A stretch of 34,086 nt of DNA from Thiohalocapsa sp. (GTDB lineage: Bacteria; Pseudomonadota; Gammaproteobacteria; Chromatiales; Chromatiaceae). Each line of letters starts with the position of its first letter. Position 1 is the first letter of the stretch. This document shows positions 9,694-20,186 of this stretch, in pieces. The translations under genes and the position numbers were made by a program. The notes below the pieces were generated by a model. It saw only the letters and a program-made list of their open reading frames with translations, was not told where the DNA came from and made no database searches. The DNA lies in NCBI RefSeq assembly GCF_022340605.1, contig NZ_JAJDNQ010000144.1, positions 1 through 34,086 of the forward strand, read 5' to 3'.

Positions 9694-11180
9694 AGGGCAT
9701 TTTCGATCGCATCGCCGTGCATGCCGCGGCCACCCCGGGGGCAGTGGCCATCGCGGACGATTGCGGTGAGCTGGACTACCGCTGCCTGGCCATGGAGATC
9801 GCCCGCGCCGTGCCGTGTCTGCGCGGGCGCCGGATTGGGCTGCTCGCCGACAATGGCCGCCATTGGGCGGTCGCGGACTTGGCCATCGCCGCCCGCGGCG
9901 CGCTCTGCTGTCCGCTGCCGGGCTTCTTCTCCGAGGCCCAGATCGCGCACCTGATCCGGGATGCGGACCTGGACCTGATCGTCACCGATCAACCGATGCG
10001 CCTCCAAGGCGTAGCGGTGGGATCGACGATCCGGCGGCTCGACATTGCCGGCCGCGAGCTGTGGCTGCTGGCGCGCCCAGCGGCCGGTGGCGCGGCGATA
10101 CCAGGCGGCACCGCGAAGGTCACCTACACCTCCGGAACCACCGGCACGCCGAAAGGCGTCTGCCTCACCGGCGCGGCCATCGAGCAGGCGGCCGTGCGGC
10201 TCTGCGAGGCGGCCGGCGCCGCGGCGGCTGACCGGGCGCTGTCGCTGCTGCCGCTTGCGACCCTGCTGCCGAACATCGGCGGCCTCTACGCGCCGCTGCA
10301 CGCAGGCGCTCGGGCCGAGCTCCCGGCACTCGAGACCTGTGGCCTCGCGGGCTCGTCCGGGCTGCGCGTAGAGGGCTTCGCCCGGGCGATCCGGCGCTAT
10401 CGGCCTAGCACGCTGATCCTGGTGCCGGAATTGCTCAAGGCGCTGACGGCGGCCGTCGCTGCCGGTCTCGTCGAGCCCGCGGGGCTACGCTTCATTGCCG
10501 TGGGCGGTGCGCCGGTCTCGCCGGCGCTGATGAGCCAGGCGCTGGCGCTGGGGCTGCCGGTCTACCAGGGCTATGGCCTGTCGGAGGCGGCCTCGGTGGT
10601 CGCGCTGGAACTGCCGGGGGCACGCCGCTTGGGCAGCGTCGGCCGTCCGCTGCCGCGGCGCGGCGTGCGCATCGCTGCCGACGGCGAGGTGCTGGTGGCG
10701 GCGCCCGGCTTCCTCGGCTACGTGGGCGCGCCGCACGTCGGCGCCGGTCACTGGCCCACCGGCGACTTGGGCCGGCTCGACGCCGACGGCTATCTGTACA
10801 TCGACGGGCGCAAGCGCAGTGCCTATGCCACCGGGTTCGGGCGGAATCTCGCGCCCGAATGGGTCGAGGGCGAGCTCACGGCCCACCGGAACATCGCGCA
10901 GGCCGCCGTCTTCGGCGCCGGGCGGCCGTTCAACGGGGCCGTCATCGTGCCGGGACGAGGCGCGAGCGCCGCCGCAGTGGCCGACGCCATCGCGGGGGTC
11001 AACGCCCGCCTGCCCGACTACGCCCGGGTCGCCCGCTGGTTGGTCGCCCACGAGCCGTTCACGCCGCACAACGGACTTGCCGGACCCTCCGGTGCCATGC
11101 GGCGCGCCGCGGTGCTCGAGCACTACCGAGACGCCATCGACCAACTCTATGCAGGAGACCCGCACCATGTCGCTGTTTGA
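9690..11180 (+). CDS. AMP-dependent acyl/aryl ligase-like protein (ANL superfamily)
   Basis: A 496-residue adenylate-forming enzyme starting at the ATGA overlap. Core motifs are present: A3 phosphate loop TSGTTGTPKG (147-156), A5 GYGLSEA (294-300), A7 TGDLG (357-361), and the A8 hinge region DGRKRSAYATGFGRN. It should activate a carboxylic acid with ATP, passing it to CoA or another acceptor. Odd point: the A10 region reads PHNGLAGPSGAMRR (459-472), with no lysine where the universally used catalytic lysine normally sits, so adenylation may be slow or the enzyme may act mainly in the thioester half-reaction. The start of the next gene lies inside its last codons (overlap 11167-11180). Substrate is not readable from sequence; it lacks carrier-protein domains. 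Confidence 0.9.
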   Translation: MKGIFDRIAVHAAATPGAVAIADDCGELDYRCLAMEIARAVPCLRGRRIGLLADNGRHWAVADLAIAARGALCCPLPGFFSEAQIAHLIRDADLDLIVTDQPMRLQGVAVGSTIRRLDIAGRELWLLARPAAGGAAIPGGTAKVTYTSGTTGTPKGVCLTGAAIEQAAVRLCEAAGAAAADRALSLLPLATLLPNIGGLYAPLHAGARAELPALETCGLAGSSGLRVEGFARAIRRYRPSTLILVPELLKALTAAVAAGLVEPAGLRFIAVGGAPVSPALMSQALALGLPVYQGYGLSEAASVVALELPGARRLGSVGRPLPRRGVRIAADGEVLVAAPGFLGYVGAPHVGAGHWPTGDLGRLDADGYLYIDGRKRSAYATGFGRNLAPEWVEGELTAHRNIAQAAVFGAGRPFNGAVIVPGRGASAAAVADAIAGVNARLPDYARVARWLVAHEPFTPHNGLAGPSGAMRRAAVLEHYRDAIDQLYAGDPHHVAV

Positions 11181-11841
11181 CGAAATCGAGGCGCAGACGC
11201 ACGGCGCGCGCGAGGGGTTCCTGACCATCCCCGTCGTCGCCCGTGCCCTGTCCGGTGCCGTGGGGCGCGCCGAGTACATCGCCTTTCTCGGTCAGGCCTA
11301 CCACCACGTCCGGCACACCGTGCCCCTGCTGATGGCCTGTGGCGCGCGGCTCCCGGACCGGCTGGACTGGCTGGGTGTCACCGTCGCCGAGTACATCGGC
11401 GAGGAGATCGGCCACGAGCAATGGATCCTCGACGACATCGCCGCCGCCGGCGGCGACCGCGAGGCCGCCCGCGACACACCGCCGCTGCCGGCCACGGAGC
11501 TGATGGTGGCCTATGCCTACGACCTGGTGAACCGGGTCAATCCGGTGGGCCTGTTCGGCATGGTCTACGTGCTGGAAGGCACCAGCGTGGCGCTCGCCAG
11601 CCGTGCCGCGGAGACCCTGCGTCACAGCCTGGGCCTGCCCAAGTCCGCGTTTCGCTACCTGAGCTCCCACGGGAGCCTGGACCAGGCGCACATCCGGGTC
11701 CTTGCCGGTCTGCTCGACCGGCTCACCGACCCGGCCGACCGCGCCGCGGTGACGCACGCGGCGTCCATGTTCTACCGCCTCTACGGCGACATCTTTCGTT
11801 CACTTTCCAACCAAGGCGACATCGCCAGGAGTGCCGCATGA
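11167..11841 (+). CDS. Heme-oxygenase-like diiron oxidase (HDO / TenA-like iron redox family)
   Basis: A 224-residue all-helical protein. It shows the ligand pattern of heme-oxygenase-like metal oxidases: E80-I-G-H83 in GEEIGHEQW, E137 in LEGTS, and D172/H175 in SLDQAH, with a His cluster HHVRH (46-50) in an earlier helix. Such enzymes use a labile diiron site and O2 to oxidise fatty acids, amino acids or similar substrates (UndA, BesC and SznF belong to the superfamily). True heme oxygenase is less likely given the extra acidic ligands. Placed between the ligase-like gene and a secreted TPR-like protein, it is the probable oxidative step of the cluster. Its stop overlaps the next start (ATGA at 11838). 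Confidence 0.82.
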   Translation: MSLFDEIEAQTHGAREGFLTIPVVARALSGAVGRAEYIAFLGQAYHHVRHTVPLLMACGARLPDRLDWLGVTVAEYIGEEIGHEQWILDDIAAAGGDREAARDTPPLPATELMVAYAYDLVNRVNPVGLFGMVYVLEGTSVALASRAAETLRHSLGLPKSAFRYLSSHGSLDQAHIRVLAGLLDRLTDPADRAAVTHAASMFYRLYGDIFRSLSNQGDIARSAA

Positions 11842-12530
11842 CCCTTCACGTCAGACAGACCACGCTCGCGCTCACCGCCGCCGCCATGGTCTGGGCCGCC
11901 GCGCCGGCGCCGGCCGCGGGCGGCATGGACCAGCAACTGCTGGACATCCAGCACCAGTGGGCGCGTGCCATGTACCAGACGCCGGCGTCCGGACAAGACG
12001 CCGCGTTCACCCGGCTGGACGCCGCCACCGAGTCACTGGCCCGGCAGTATCCGGGCCGGGCGGAGCCGATGATCTGGGAGGCAATCTCGCGCAGCAGCCA
12101 TGCCAAGGCCACGGGTGGGCTGGGCGCCCTGGGCATGGCAAAGGCGGCGCGCGACCTACTATTGAAGGCGGAGCGCATCGACCCGAAGGCCCTGAACGGC
12201 TCGGTCTACACCTCCCTTGGCGCCCTCTACGGCAAGGTTCCCGGCTGGCCCGTGGGCTTCGGCGACAAGGACAAGGCGGAGCGCTACCTGAAACAGGCGC
12301 TCGCGATGAACCCTGAGGGCATCGATCCGAACTACCTGTATGGCGACTTCCTGTTCGGCCAGGGACGCTATGCAGAGGCCGAGGGCGCGCTGGATCGCGC
12401 CATGCATGCGCCAAAGCGGCCGAATCGGCCGCTCGCGGACCAGGGCCGGCGGCAGGAGATCCGCGCGCTGCTGAGCCGGGTCCGCGCCAAGCTCGCCGCC
12501 GCGGGCTACGGTGGCGTCAAGGAGGGCTGA
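11838..12530 (+). CDS. Secreted TPR-like protein
   Basis: A 230-residue protein with a signal peptide (MTLHVRQTTLALTAAAMVWAAAPAPAAG, cleavage near residue 27). The mature part has helical repeats reminiscent of TPRs: AARDLLLKAERIDPKALNGSVYTSLGALY, then DKAERYLKQALAMNPEGIDPNYLYGDFLFGQGRYAEAEGALDRAM, with the usual small-residue and NP positions. It has no catalytic motif. The periplasmic location contrasts with the cytoplasmic enzymes around it, suggesting a scaffold linking the enzymes to the periplasmic cytochromes of the operon, or a chaperone. That role is inference. It is coupled to the upstream oxidase by an ATGA overlap, and the SDR gene starts 4 bases after its stop. Confidence 0.75.
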   Translation: MTLHVRQTTLALTAAAMVWAAAPAPAAGGMDQQLLDIQHQWARAMYQTPASGQDAAFTRLDAATESLARQYPGRAEPMIWEAISRSSHAKATGGLGALGMAKAARDLLLKAERIDPKALNGSVYTSLGALYGKVPGWPVGFGDKDKAERYLKQALAMNPEGIDPNYLYGDFLFGQGRYAEAEGALDRAMHAPKRPNRPLADQGRRQEIRALLSRVRAKLAAAGYGGVKEG

Positions 12531-12534
12531 GCCG

Positions 12535-13377
12535 ATGCGACTCGAGACACAACGGGTGCTGCTCACCGGGGCAGGGGGCGGCATGGGCCGGCTGGTCGCG
12601 CGGATGCTGGCGGAAAAGGGCGCCTGGATCTGCGCGCTGGAGCACAGCCCGGACGCGGCCGAGACATTGCGCGCCGAGTTGGAGCCGCTGGGCGCACGCC
12701 CGCTGGTGGCCATCGGCGACGTGACCCGCGCCGACGCGCGCGCCGCGGCCATCGCCTTGGCGGAGCGCGAGTGGGGCGGGATCGACATCCTCATCAACCT
12801 GGCCGGCGTGCTGGAACTGCGCCGCTTCCAGGACACCGACCCGGCCGCGGTCTCGCGGCTGCTGGCCGTCAATCTGGAGGCGCCGATGCTGCTTGCCCGC
12901 GAGGTCCTGCCCGGCATGCTCCGGTACGGCCATGGGCGGATCGTCAACGTCGGCTCCATGTTCGGCAGCATCGGCTTTCCGCTGTTCGCCGCCTACAGCG
13001 CCAGCAAGTTCGCGCTGCGTGGTTTCTCCCAGGCGCTGCGGCGGGAGCTCACGGGCACCGGCGTCGGTGTCACCTACATCGCCCCGCGCGCGGTCCGGAC
13101 GGCGCTCAACCCGCCGGTGGTGCACGCCATGGCCGCGCACGGCCTGATGCGGATGGACGAGCCGGAGCCGGTGGCGGCGGCGATGGTTCAGGCCATCGAG
13201 CGGGAGCGCAACGAGGTCTACCTCGGCCAGCCGGAAGGGTTCTTCGCCGGGGTCAACGCCATCCTGCCGGGGCTGGTGGACGGCGCGCTGGCCAAGCAGT
13301 TGCCCGCGCTGATCGATCATTTGGACGGGGTGGATGAGGGCATGCCGAACTGCCAGCCCAGGGAGCAGTCGGCATGA
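12535..13377 (+). CDS. Short-chain dehydrogenase/reductase (SDR)
   Basis: A 280-residue classical SDR. The cofactor loop TGAGGGMG (11-18) and catalytic residues S141, Y154 and K158 (YSASK) are all present, and INLAG (87-91) takes the place of the usual NNAG. D62 in GDVT fits adenine-ring binding. It should reduce a carbonyl or oxidise an alcohol with NAD(P)H; the cofactor is not settled. The C-terminal 70 residues (GQPEGFFAGVNAILPGLVDGAL) look suited to a lipid-like substrate, typical of SDRs that accompany thermostable-hemolysin/ligase gene pairs. The start at 12535 gives a 4-base gap from the previous gene; its stop overlaps the cytochrome b561 start (ATGA). Confidence 0.9.
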   Translation: MRLETQRVLLTGAGGGMGRLVARMLAEKGAWICALEHSPDAAETLRAELEPLGARPLVAIGDVTRADARAAAIALAEREWGGIDILINLAGVLELRRFQDTDPAAVSRLLAVNLEAPMLLAREVLPGMLRYGHGRIVNVGSMFGSIGFPLFAAYSASKFALRGFSQALRRELTGTGVGVTYIAPRAVRTALNPPVVHAMAAHGLMRMDEPEPVAAAMVQAIERERNEVYLGQPEGFFAGVNAILPGLVDGALAKQLPALIDHLDGVDEGMPNCQPREQSA

Positions 13378-14039
13378 GCCAGCACAAGCCCCTGCCCATC
13401 CGTTCCGCGCCTGTCCGGAACGCGGCCAAGCGCTATCCCTTCATGCTCATCGGGCTGCACTGGCTGACGGCCCTGCTGATCCTGGCCGGGGTCACCCTGA
13501 TCCTGGCGCGCGAGGACGTGAGCGGCCGTGCACTGCGCCTGTGGCTGCTGGAGCAGCACCGCTCCCTGGGGCTGCTGGTGCTGGCTCTGGTCTGTGTGCG
13601 GCTGGCGCTGCGCTGGCGGTATCGCGCGCGGCTGCCGCGCCATGGCCTGCCCCGCGCCGTTGCCGTCGCCTCGGCGGCCGGGCACCTGGGTCTGTATGTC
13701 CTGCTGCTGGCCATACCGTTCCTGGGCTGGGCGCAGACCTCGGCAAGTGGCCAGGATGTCAGGCTGTTCGGGCTGATTCGCCTGCCGTCGCTGCTCGGCC
13801 TGGACTTCGATCTCGCGGACACCCTGCAGGGCTGGCACCAAGTGGCCGCCTGGTCCTTATTGGTGCTCATCGGCGTCCATGTGCTCGCCGCCCTTTGGCA
13901 CCATTTGCTGCGCCGCGACGGCGTGCTGACGGCGATGCTGCCAGGGCCGCGATCTGTCGCCGGCGCGCGCCTCGCCGAGTCCGCTCTGCGCACGTCTTCC
14001 CGCGCGCCGGCGCACGCCTATCGCTACGATAAGAGGTAA
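13374..14039 (+). CDS. Cytochrome b561-family diheme membrane protein
   Basis: A 221-residue inner-membrane protein with four hydrophobic segments and histidines in the bacterial cytochrome b561 pattern: H29 (GLHW) and H62 (EQHRSLG) in helices 1 and 2, H155 (WHQ) and H169 (GVHV) in helix 4, 14 residues apart as in E. coli CybB. It should carry two b hemes and pass electrons between quinol and periplasmic acceptors, most obviously the two c-type cytochrome proteins encoded next. The N-terminus is basic (RNAAKRYPF). A three-base gap separates its stop from the next ATG. Finding it inside a biosynthetic-looking operon is unusual. Confidence 0.9.
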   Translation: MSQHKPLPIRSAPVRNAAKRYPFMLIGLHWLTALLILAGVTLILAREDVSGRALRLWLLEQHRSLGLLVLALVCVRLALRWRYRARLPRHGLPRAVAVASAAGHLGLYVLLLAIPFLGWAQTSASGQDVRLFGLIRLPSLLGLDFDLADTLQGWHQVAAWSLLVLIGVHVLAALWHHLLRRDGVLTAMLPGPRSVAGARLAESALRTSSRAPAHAYRYDKR

Positions 14040-14042
14040 TAC

Positions 14043-15434
14043 ATGCATCTTCACCACATCCACTCCCCGGTCGTGAGAGGCCGGCGCCCATCTGGCTTGG
14101 GTCTGCTCGCGCTGCTCGTGACCCAACTCGCGCTGTTCGGAGTCTACGTGCAGCCCGCGCAGGCGCTGCCCAGCTACGCGCGCCAGACCGGCGAGGAGTG
14201 CGCCGCCTGCCACGTCGGCGGCTTTGGCCCGCAGCTCACGCCCTTCGGCATGGTGTTCAAGATGGGCGGCTACACCGAGTCCAACAGCACGTCCCTGCGC
14301 ATGCCGCTGTCCGGCATGGCTGTCGCCTCATTCACCAACACGGCTAAGGACCTCTCCGAAGACCCGGGCAAGTACGTCGGCGTCAACAACAATCTGTCGA
14401 TGCAGGAGATCTCCGCCTTCCTGGCCGGGCGGCTGACGAACCACGTGGGCACCTTCGTGCAGACCACCTACTCGGGCGTGGAGAACATTTTCTCGCTGGA
14501 CAACATGGACCTGCGCTTCGCCGGCAATGTCGACCTCGGCGGCAAGGACACCATCCTGGGCCTGTCGGTGAACAACAACCCGACCATCAGCGACCCCTTC
14601 AACACCTTGTCCGCCTGGAGCTTCCCCTACATCGCCTCGGAGGTGGCGCCAACGCCGGCAGCGGCCCCGCTGATTCAGGGCGGCCTGGAGTACCAGGTGC
14701 TCGGTGGCTCGGCCTACGGCTTTTTCAACGACTCGATCTACGCCGAAGCCGGCGCCTACGGCTCGCTGTCGCGGTCGACGCTGCATTCGCTCGGCATCGG
14801 CGCGGACGCCGGCGACCTGTCCGGCGCGGCCCCGTACTGGCGCCTGGCGTGGTTCAAGGACAAGCGGAAATCCGCGTACTCCCTTGGCCTGTTCGGGCTG
14901 GCGGCCAAGCTGCATCCGGATTTCCACTCGGGCCCCACCAACGACTATCTGGACATGGGCGTGGACGCGTCCTACCAGTTCCTCGGCAGCCGCGCGCACA
15001 TCTTCACGGTCAACGGCAGCTATACCCACGAGCACCAGAAGCTGAACGCCAGCCTCGCCGCCGGCGATGCCAATCGGTCCAGCGCCACGCTGCAGAACAT
15101 CAACCTCAATGCCTCCTACACCTACAAGGAGACCTATGGCCTGAGGCTGGGCCTGTTCGATACCTGGGGTGACCGCGACACCGCGCTCTACGCGCCGGCG
15201 CCGGACGGCGGCAGCCGCACCGGCAAGCCCGACAGCAACGGACTCATCCTCGAGGCCGACTGGACCCCCTTCGGCAAGGAGGATTCCTGGGCGGCGCCCT
15301 GGGCCAACCTGCGCGTGGGCCTGCAATACACCCTGTATAACCAGTTCAACGGCGCCAGCTCCAACTACGACGGATTCGGGCGCGACGCCAGCGACAACAA
15401 CACCCTGTTCCTCTACCTCTGGTCCGCCATCTGA
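14043..15434 (+). CDS. Outer-membrane barrel protein with an N-terminal c-type heme motif
   Basis: A 463-residue exported protein. The signal peptide ends at about residue 41 (VQPAQA-LPSY); immediately after come one heme-attachment motif, CAACH (53-57), and the segment VGGFGPQLTPFGMVFKMGGY. The rest looks like a beta-barrel: alternating strands such as HIFTVNGSYTHEH, NINLNASYTYKETYGLRLGLFDTW and WANLRVGLQYTLYNQF, rich in Asn, Ser and Gly. It therefore joins a monoheme cytochrome to a barrel in one chain, suggesting electron transfer into or through the outer membrane. The C-terminus (LFLYLWSAI) is hydrophobic but lacks the terminal Phe. It lies directly after cytochrome b561 and before a soluble cytochrome c. 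Barrel prediction is by eye. Confidence 0.8.
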   Translation: MHLHHIHSPVVRGRRPSGLGLLALLVTQLALFGVYVQPAQALPSYARQTGEECAACHVGGFGPQLTPFGMVFKMGGYTESNSTSLRMPLSGMAVASFTNTAKDLSEDPGKYVGVNNNLSMQEISAFLAGRLTNHVGTFVQTTYSGVENIFSLDNMDLRFAGNVDLGGKDTILGLSVNNNPTISDPFNTLSAWSFPYIASEVAPTPAAAPLIQGGLEYQVLGGSAYGFFNDSIYAEAGAYGSLSRSTLHSLGIGADAGDLSGAAPYWRLAWFKDKRKSAYSLGLFGLAAKLHPDFHSGPTNDYLDMGVDASYQFLGSRAHIFTVNGSYTHEHQKLNASLAAGDANRSSATLQNINLNASYTYKETYGLRLGLFDTWGDRDTALYAPAPDGGSRTGKPDSNGLILEADWTPFGKEDSWAAPWANLRVGLQYTLYNQFNGASSNYDGFGRDASDNNTLFLYLWSAI

Positions 15435-15850
15435 TGAGCACGCACATGAGCAAGAGCCATTTGTTTCACCCGTCCCTGCGCCAACTGTTCTGCACCGCCC
15501 TGATCCTGCTGCCCCTGGCCGCCAGCGGCCCGGTCAGTGCGGCGGGGGATGCCAAACAGGGTGCGCGGGACTTCAGTGCCGAGTGCGCCGACTGCCACAG
15601 CGTCAGGCAAGGCAAGAACAAGAAGGGGCCGTCCCTGTTCGGCGTCGTCGGGCGCGCCGCGGGGACGATGCCCAAGGTGCGCTACTCCGACTCCATGCGT
15701 GCGAGCAACATCACCTGGACACCTGACCGCCTCGATGCCTACATCGCCCACCCCAAGGGCGTGGTGCCCAAGGGCAGGATGAAGTACGACGGCCTCAACG
15801 ACGCCCGCGCTCGCGCCGACATCATCGCCTTCCTGGCGCAGCAGAAGTGA
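15434..15850 (+). CDS. Periplasmic monoheme class I cytochrome c
   Basis: A 138-residue protein starting at a TGATG overlap with the previous stop; the ATG at 15446 is an equally possible start. A signal peptide ends near VSAAGDA (about residue 37). The heme motif is CADCH (51-55), and the probable axial methionine is M116 in VPKGRMKYDGL. The fold matches small cytochrome c2/c550-type carriers (KGPSLFGVVGR, Y-S-D-S-M, W-T-P-D-R-L-D-A-Y-I). It should shuttle electrons in the periplasm, here most simply between cytochrome b561 and the barrel cytochrome. It is the last gene of the operon; a terminator follows 90 bases later. Confidence 0.93.
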   Translation: MSTHMSKSHLFHPSLRQLFCTALILLPLAASGPVSAAGDAKQGARDFSAECADCHSVRQGKNKKGPSLFGVVGRAAGTMPKVRYSDSMRASNITWTPDRLDAYIAHPKGVVPKGRMKYDGLNDARARADIIAFLAQQK

Positions 15851-15940
15851 TGGGCCGGTAGCCCCAGCCGCCGGCCGCGCCCGTGGCCGGTGGTCTCGAT
15901 CCCAGTTCCCCCAGACGCCGATTGATCGGCCTTTTCCAGC

Positions 15941-15967
15941 GCGGGGCAGGATGCCCCGCCACTTTTT
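15941..15967 (+). terminator. Intrinsic terminator of the eight-gene operon
   Basis: GCGGGGCA (15941-15948), a three-base loop GGA, and TGCCCCGC (15952-15959) form a perfect 8-bp G/C-rich stem, followed after three bases by TTTTT (15963-15967). It is the most convincing rho-independent terminator in the window and closes the operon that starts at the 8922 promoter. Confidence 0.85.
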
Positions 15968-16280
15968 GCGCTCCGAGGGTGAAATCCACGCGCAAGCCGG
16001 GAGTTCGAGTGCGCCGGGAGCGCGCTACGCGTCCGGTTTTCGCGCCAACAGGGCGCAAGATTTTTAATCGAGTCTGTCTCCTTTGAAAAATTCTGGCGTC
16101 ACGACCAGCGAATGCCTTCGCGCCGCGGCGGGTGCGCGTTATCTTTAGCGTTGACGCAGCGCCCCGACGGATCGTTTCTTGCAAGCTGGCTTTCTTGCAG
16201 AGCGGTCGTCGGCGCCCCCTATCGTGCCGCCGATGACCCCGCGACGGTTCTCCTCCGACCCCTTTCCTGGAACACGTTTG
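15968..16280. other. Intergenic region upstream of glgP
   Basis: No gene is supported here. It is somewhat more A/T-rich than the genes, notably around 16060-16100. A TTGACG at 16151 could be a -35 box, but no good -10 follows at 17-18 bases, so I assign no promoter. The open frame from 16179 into glgP gives an N-terminal extension unlike the family. Confidence 0.5.
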
Positions 16281-18791
<2,511 letters not shown>

Positions 18792-18799
18792 GCGGTACC

Positions 18800-20134
18800 A
18801 TGGACGAGCACGTGCGGCCGTTCGGGGGCGCCGAGGAGCTCGCCCCGGTCCGCATCATCCGCGAGCAGTTCGCCCGCGCCCGGCGCCACTTCAACCACCT
18901 GGAGCCGGGGCTGGTGGACTTCCTGCGGCTGCCGCAGCGCACCATCACCGTCAACCTGCCGGTGGAGATGGACGATGGCCGCGTGGAGAACTTCGTCGGC
19001 TACCGGGTACTGCACAACGACCTGCTCGGCCCCGGCAAGGGCGGCATCCGCTTCCACCCTGAGGTGTCGCTGGATGAGGTCTCCGCCCTGGCGGCCCTGA
19101 TGACCTGGAAGTGCGCGTTGGTGCGCATCCCCTTCGGTGGTGCCAAGGGCGGCGTTACCTGCGACACCAAGGGCCTGAGCCAGCGCGAGCTGAGGCGCAT
19201 CACGCGGCGCTTCATCGCCGGGCTCGGCGACAACATCGGCCCCTATACGGACATCCCGGCGCCGGACATGTACACCAGCGCCCAGACCATGGCCTGGGTG
19301 TACGACACCTACGACAACATGCACCCCGGCGAGAACAACCTGCCGGTGGTCACCGGCAAGCCGCTGGAGCTCGGCGGCTCGGAGGGGCGCAACGAGGCCA
19401 CCGGCCGCGGCTGCGTCTTCGCGCTGGAGCGCGCGCTTGCGTTGGGTGTGGTGCAGGGGCTGGAAGGCGTCGACGGCGCCCGCGTCGCCATCCAGGGCTT
19501 CGGCGAGGTGGGCCGCGTCGCCGCCCGCTTGCTGATCGAGCGCGGTGCCCACGTCATCGCCGTCAGCGACTCCCGCGGCGGTGTGCTGGCCGAGAACGGC
19601 GATGCCCTCGATCTGGACGCGGTCCTCGCGCAGAAGGCCGAGTCCGGCAGCGTCGTCGGCCTGCGCGGCAGTCGCACCATCACCAACGACGACCTGCTGG
19701 CCCTGCCCTGCGACGTGCTGATTCCCGCCGCCCTGGGCGGGCAGATCCATGCCGGCAACGCCGGCCGCGTGCAGGCGAGGCTGATCGTCGAGGGCGCCAA
19801 CCGGCCGATCACGCCGGAGGCAGATGACATTCTCGCCGCGAAGGGCATTCGGGTATTGCCGGACATCCTCGCCAATGCGGGCGGCGTCACCGTGAGCTAC
19901 TACGAGTGGGTGCAGAACATCGAGCACCACAGCTGGCCGCTGGAGTCCATCAACGGCCGTCTGCTGGCGCGCATCAACGGCGCCACCGACCGTGTCGTAA
20001 GCCGCTGGCGCGCCTTTTCCGCCGATTGTGCGGACGCCGGCGGTGCCGTGTGCACGGATCTGCGTACCGCGGCGCTGGTGGAGGCGCTGGAGCGGCTCGC
20101 GCTTGTCGTGGAGCAGCGGGGCATCTGGCCCTGA
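18800..20134 (+). CDS. Glutamate dehydrogenase (Glu/Leu/Phe/Val family)
   Basis: A 444-residue cytoplasmic enzyme interconverting glutamate and 2-oxoglutarate plus ammonia. It shows GPGKGGIRFHPEVSLDEVSALAALMTWKCAL, the glycine-rich catalytic loop FGGAKGGV, PAPDMYTS with the catalytic aspartate, the Rossmann segment VAIQGFGEVG, and the GGVTVSYYEWVQN segment near the C-terminus. This is the hexameric small-subunit type with an NAD-like fingerprint; coenzyme preference is uncertain. The ATG at 18800 begins MDEHVRPFGG; a GTG at 18788 overlapping the glgP stop is an alternative. Linking glycogen breakdown to glutamate turnover suggests a carbon/nitrogen storage unit, an inference from adjacency only. 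Confidence 0.92.
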   Translation: MDEHVRPFGGAEELAPVRIIREQFARARRHFNHLEPGLVDFLRLPQRTITVNLPVEMDDGRVENFVGYRVLHNDLLGPGKGGIRFHPEVSLDEVSALAALMTWKCALVRIPFGGAKGGVTCDTKGLSQRELRRITRRFIAGLGDNIGPYTDIPAPDMYTSAQTMAWVYDTYDNMHPGENNLPVVTGKPLELGGSEGRNEATGRGCVFALERALALGVVQGLEGVDGARVAIQGFGEVGRVAARLLIERGAHVIAVSDSRGGVLAENGDALDLDAVLAQKAESGSVVGLRGSRTITNDDLLALPCDVLIPAALGGQIHAGNAGRVQARLIVEGANRPITPEADDILAAKGIRVLPDILANAGGVTVSYYEWVQNIEHHSWPLESINGRLLARINGATDRVVSRWRAFSADCADAGGAVCTDLRTAALVEALERLALVVEQRGIWP

Positions 20135-20166
20135 CCGATCCGGCGGATGGCCTGTCTGCCGAGGTC

Positions 20167-20186
20167 AACGCTGATGAATCAGCGTT
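20167..20186. terminator. Hairpin 32 bases after the dehydrogenase gene (possible terminator)
   Basis: AACGCTGA and TCAGCGTT form a perfect 8-bp stem with a TGAA loop. Only three T residues end the right arm and its flank, so intrinsic termination would be weak. Position after the glgP-dehydrogenase pair fits a transcript end; a stand-alone hairpin element is the alternative. Confidence 0.4.

Noticed and set aside
11167..11841. Annotation as biliverdin-forming heme oxygenase
   Set aside because: The protein carries several acidic and His ligands in the diiron-oxidase arrangement rather than a single proximal His, and its neighbours are not heme-acquisition genes.
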